Shown here piece by piece: positions 60,630 to 64,000 of a DNA stretch of 64,000 bases (its first letter is position 1; each line of letters begins with the position of its first letter). Below the pieces are notes generated by a model. It ran no database searches. It saw only the letters and a program-made list of their open reading frames with translations, and was not told the origin of the DNA. Origin of the DNA: a bacterium (lineage in GTDB: Bacteria; SZUA-182; DTGQ01); NCBI GenBank assembly GCA_023512255.1, contig JAILZY010000001.1, positions 1 to 64,000 of the forward strand, written 5' to 3'. A program made the translations under genes and the position numbers.

Positions 60630-63600
60630 TTAATTTCCCTTACTGTGGCTTAGAATCCAGTCCCTAGCATTGACAAACAACCTCACCCAAGGCGTAACCA
60701 AATGCCAGCCCCTGTCAGCCAAAGGATAATATCCCCACTGCCAGGGGAAAATAGCCCGCTCAGGATGAGGCATCATGGCCAGATGCCGGCCATCGGCAGA
60801 GCAGACAGCCGCAGCCTCAAACTGAGAGCCGTTTGGATTGGCCGGATAGTAAGAGGCTGAGTAGGTAATCGGAATAATGTACTCTTCCCTGCTTCCGCCA
60901 AAGGAGAACCTTCCCTCGCCATGAGCCACCCAAATGCCAAGACATGTCCCCTCAAGCCCCTGAAGCAGGATGGCCGGAGAAGGAGCAATGTCTACGGTCA
61001 AGAATCGGGATTCAAATATCTTCGACTTATTGGGCAAAAGCTTTGGCTGTTTGCTCTCTTCATAGTCAGGATAAAGCAGATTTAATTGGGCCATCAATTG
61101 GCAACCATTGCAGATGCCAAGGGATAGGGTATCCTGACGCTGATAGAAATTCTGAAGCACAGTGCGAGCTGTCTGGTTATAGCGAAAAATACCAGCCCAG
61201 CCCCGGCCAGAGCCAAGAACATCAGAGTTAGAAAATCCCCCGCAGAAGACAATGAACTGAATATCAGACAGGGTCTGTCGCCCGCTGGTGATATCAGTGG
61301 TGGTTACATCCAGAACCTCAAATCCTGCCAAGTGCAGGGCATAAGCCATTTCCCGATCCCCATTGGTTCCCTTCTCCCTGATAATGGCGGCCCGTGGCGT
61401 AAACTGAGGGGAGGAATCCGCAGCAGGTGGCCGGATAAGCTCGGCTGGATCAAAGTCAGCCGGAAAGACAAAATTTTTTAGCGGAGTGCCAAAATGACTA
61501 AATCCCTCATCAGCTACATCAGGATCCATCTGAAGCCGATCCATCTCATAAGAGGTCTTTTGCCAAACCTTGCGCAGCTCTTCCATGCTGACCCGAAGAC
61601 TCCCGCTCTGGGTTCTGATGGTCAGATCATCAAAATCAGGTCGGGCAATTGGGTAAAACTCCATCTCTTTGGGCAAATAGCTCAAAATTCTCTCCTGGGC
61701 GCCGAGCTGGTATTGAATAATCACCCCCGGCCCCTCGAAAAAGAAGAGATTTTCAGGGAAATTGATCTCAAGACCACAATTTCCAGCAAAGGCCATCTCA
61801 CACAGAGCAGTGATTATCCCGCCGGCGGAAACATCATGCCCGGCCAGAATCAGCCCTTGGCCAAGAAGGAGCTGAATGGTGTTAAAGCAGGTCCTAAAGA
61901 GCCGAGGATGACGAATGTCTGGCACCTGCTCAGTGCGCCCCCCCAGTTGATTATACACCTGAGCCAGGCTGCTTGTGCCAAGACAGGCCAAAGGCTCTTC
62001 AGGCAATTTCTGGAAGGGAATATAGGCCAGCCCGGTTTTCTCCACAGGCTTTAGATCAGGAGTAACGATGTGAGCAAGGTCATCACACCATCCGGCTGCG
62101 GTAACAATAACCGTGCCTGGCGAGCGAACAACCATCCCTGAGGGGTATTGCTGAGACATGGACAGGGAGTCCTTCCCTGTTGGCACGGCTATCTTAAGCT
62201 CCAGACAAAGCTCACCCAAGGCCCGAGTTGCCCGGTAGAGATTGGCTTTTTCTCCTGGCTGATTGTAGGGCCACATCCAATTGGCACTCAAGACCACCGA
62301 ATCAAGCCCCTTGGCCAGAGGAGCCCAGAGAATATTCAGCAGCGCCTCAGCCACAGACATCCGAGCTCCAGCCTCAGGACTGACCAGCCCAATGATTGGA
62401 TTATCTCCCATCCCCAGCGCGACCCCATGATTTCCCGTATAATCAAGGGCTTTGACCGCCACATCAGCCAAAGGCAACTGACATGGGCCGACCGTCTGCT
62501 GCTGAGCCACAAGACCTCCTACCGAGCGATCCGCTTTATGAGTCAGCCACTCCTTACTTGCCACCTTGGTCAGCCTGAGCACTCGGCGAAGGTGCTCCTC
62601 CAGCGAGGCTTTGGGAATAGTAACCTGGGGGAAACTCACCTCAACGGTTTCAGCCTGAATTTCAGTTTTAGGGAGATGGCCGAACAAAAACTTCAACTCA
62701 AGGTTAACAGGATCAGCCGAGGTGTGGCTTCCATCTGCAGCCATTGCCTGCTTGCTTTCTCGCCGGAAAATCAGCCGTCCGTCCCCAGTGCAGGTTCCGA
62801 CCACAAAACATGGACAGCGCTCCCGCTCAGCTATTTTGAGGATGCGCTCGACCGCTTTCTCCGGAACAATCAATCCCATGCGCTCCTGCGATTCATTGCC
62901 GATGATCTCAAGGTCAGACAGGGTAGGATCACCCAGGGGCAGCCGGTCCATGAAAATAATGCCGCCACAGCGCTCGAGAAGCTCAGCGAAACAATTGAAA
63001 TGGCCTCCCGCACCATGATCATGCAAGGAGATGATGGGATTGCTATCAGCATCCTCAGCCAAGGCCCGGATCACCCGATAAACCCGCTGCTGCATCTCGG
63101 CGTTAGCTCGCTGGACAGCGTTCAATTCAAGTTTCTTTTCCATCTGGCCCGTATTGACCGAAGAAACCGATCCGCCAGCAATACCGATCCGGTAGTTATC
63201 TCCTCCCAACAGAATAATCTTATCCCCTTTCCTAGGCACCTTCTTGTGGGCATGCCGAAGATTAGCATGACCTACCCCGCCAGCCAGCATAATAACCTTG
63301 TCGAATCCCCAAAAGAGCTCGCCCATGCGGTGCTCAAAAGTAGCTACGGTTCCGGCAATCAGTGGCTGGCCAAACTTGTTGCCATAGTCTGAGGCGCCAT
63401 TTGAGGCCTGAATTAGAATCGTGGCTGGATCCTGATATAGATAATCACGAGCCGGCAGCGCCTCTTCCCAGGGGAGGCCGCTTATGCGGGCATAGGAGGT
63501 AAGATATCCGGCTGTGCCAGCCCCGGGGATAGAGCCAATGCCTCCTCCCATGCGGTCGCGAATCTCGCCCCCTGTCCCTGTGGCCGCACCAGGGAAGGCA

Positions 63601-64000
63601 CAGACCGTAGTCGGAAAGTTATGGGTTTCAGCCTTCAGACTTAAAGCCGTCTCGATCTGCCGTACCCTAAAGCGGCCCGCCTCATCGGGAGCAAACTGCT
63701 CAACGGCCGGCCCCTTGAAAAAGGCTACATTGTCCGAGTAGGCACTGACAATGTTAGCCGGATTCTGGAGCGAGGTCTGACGGATCCAGTCAAAGAGGGA
63801 CAGTGGCTGCCTTTGGCCGTCCAGAATATATATCCCCTTGAAAATCTTGTGGCGGCAGTGCTCAGAATTGGCCTGAGCAAAACCAAACAGCTCAGCATCG
63901 GTCAGATGGCGGCCAATAGAGCGAGCATAAGAGCTCAGGTAGTCAATTTCCCGCTCGGAAAGGGCAAGACCTGCCTCCTGACTGTAGGCGGCAATATCTT
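60630..64000 (-). CDS. purL: Phosphoribosylformylglycinamidine synthase, large single-chain type (5' partial)
   Basis: The frame is open from the window end at 64000 to the stop at 60630, about 1,120 residues. Large PurL proteins are ~1,300, so roughly 170 N-terminal residues lie outside. It converts FGAR and glutamine to FGAM in purine synthesis. Motifs are [13 protein letters not shown] near the 5' end, GAGGHFNCF-type ATP-binding regions, and a C-terminal class I glutaminase domain with Cys in LGICNGCQL and His-Glu in [11 protein letters not shown]. An internal Met (63551) is not the true start, since conserved sequence continues upstream of it. Confidence 0.95.
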   Translation of the reverse strand, partial: DIAAYSQEAGLALSEREIDYLSSYARSIGRHLTDAELFGFAQANSEHCRHKIFKGIYILDGQRQPLSLFDWIRQTSLQNPANIVSAYSDNVAFFKGPAVEQFAPDEAGRFRVRQIETALSLKAETHNFPTTVCAFPGAATGTGGEIRDRMGGGIGSIPGAGTAGYLTSYARISGLPWEEALPARDYLYQDPATILIQASNGASDYGNKFGQPLIAGTVATFEHRMGELFWGFDKVIMLAGGVGHANLRHAHKKVPRKGDKIILLGGDNYRIGIAGGSVSSVNTGQMEKKLELNAVQRANAEMQQRVYRVIRALAEDADSNPIISLHDHGAGGHFNCFAELLERCGGIIFMDRLPLGDPTLSDLEIIGNESQERMGLIVPEKAVERILKIAERERCPCFVVGTCTGDGRLIFRRESKQAMAADGSHTSADPVNLELKFLFGHLPKTEIQAETVEVSFPQVTIPKASLEEHLRRVLRLTKVASKEWLTHKADRSVGGLVAQQQTVGPCQLPLADVAVKALDYTGNHGVALGMGDNPIIGLVSPEAGARMSVAEALLNILWAPLAKGLDSVVLSANWMWPYNQPGEKANLYRATRALGELCLELKIAVPTGKDSLSMSQQYPSGMVVRSPGTVIVTAAGWCDDLAHIVTPDLKPVEKTGLAYIPFQKLPEEPLACLGTSSLAQVYNQLGGRTEQVPDIRHPRLFRTCFNTIQLLLGQGLILAGHDVSAGGIITALCEMAFAGNCGLEINFPENLFFFEGPGVIIQYQLGAQERILSYLPKEMEFYPIARPDFDDLTIRTQSGSLRVSMEELRKVWQKTSYEMDRLQMDPDVADEGFSHFGTPLKNFVFPADFDPAELIRPPAADSSPQFTPRAAIIREKGTNGDREMAYALHLAGFEVLDVTTTDITSGRQTLSDIQFIVFCGGFSNSDVLGSGRGWAGIFRYNQTARTVLQNFYQRQDTLSLGICNGCQLMAQLNLLYPDYEESKQPKLLPNKSKIFESRFLTVDIAPSPAILLQGLEGTCLGIWVAHGEGRFSFGGSREEYIIPITYSASYYPANPNGSQFEAAAVCSADGRHLAMMPHPERAIFPWQWGYYPLADRGWHLVTPWVRLFVNARDWILSHSKGN

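Noticed and set aside
62148-63392. 414-residue plus-strand frame opposite purL
   Set aside because: Complement of a conserved purL coding region; composition typical of a shadow frame.

Overview
The window looks like chromosome from an uncultured Gram-negative bacterium. The evidence is an outer-membrane-type beta-barrel, an Lgt/LspA lipoprotein pathway, a superoxide dismutase with an export signal, and many large secreted modular proteins. Base composition is moderate and intergenic DNA is AT-rich. Anaerobic metabolism is suggested by a double-cubane-type reductase with its ATP-driven activase, and by an EtfA carrying two [4Fe-4S] motifs. The phylum cannot be named from the sequence alone; deltaproteobacteria-like or candidate-phylum lineages fit.

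Layout. At 0-6.9 kb a giant surface protein (thrombospondin-3 repeats, HYR domains, beta-helix, TPR, C-terminal barrel) is followed by a FecR-domain protein and a small secreted protein. At 7.5-14 kb lie housekeeping genes: purA, tRNA-Lys, sppA, a TPR membrane protein, tRNA-Glu, tRNA-Gln and gltX. At 14.3-26.3 kb a long plus-strand lipid operon runs yceD-rpmF-plsX-fabH-acyl-CoA dehydrogenase-etfB-etfA-fabD-pilX-like-fabG-acpP-fabF-rnc. At 26.4-31.1 kb are two large secreted proteins on the minus strand, and at 31.5-35.7 kb ileS-lspA-lgt.

From 35.8 to 57.4 kb every gene is on the minus strand. In transcription order these are a small unknown gene, a PAS histidine kinase, an NtrC-type regulator, a decayed gene, a subtilisin-like protease, a gingipain-like C25 protease, a 57-residue Cys-containing candidate RiPP precursor, a radical SAM/SPASM protein with an N-terminal PqqD-like domain, an HPr-kinase-like protein, a free PqqD-like protein, a beta-helix surface protein, a Ser/His S26 signal peptidase, a double-cubane-type reductase and its activase. 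The precursor-rSAM-kinase-PqqD block (41.1-45.0 kb) is the best candidate for an undescribed system: a ribosomally made, radical-SAM-modified and possibly phosphorylated peptide, perhaps processed by neighbouring peptidases. At 57.9-64 kb are sodB-like, a phosphoribosyltransferase, a gamma-glutamylcyclotransferase-like gene, a lipoprotein and a 5'-truncated purL.

The intergenic DNA is unusually structured. There are three or four dispersed inverted-repeat families (A, B, C and a singleton), many 12-22 bp tandem duplications, and a roughly 40-bp element built on TATGAA half-sites. That element recurs at 31.35, 45.27 and 53.25 kb, each time with a second upstream motif. It may mark a small regulon of secreted or peptide genes.
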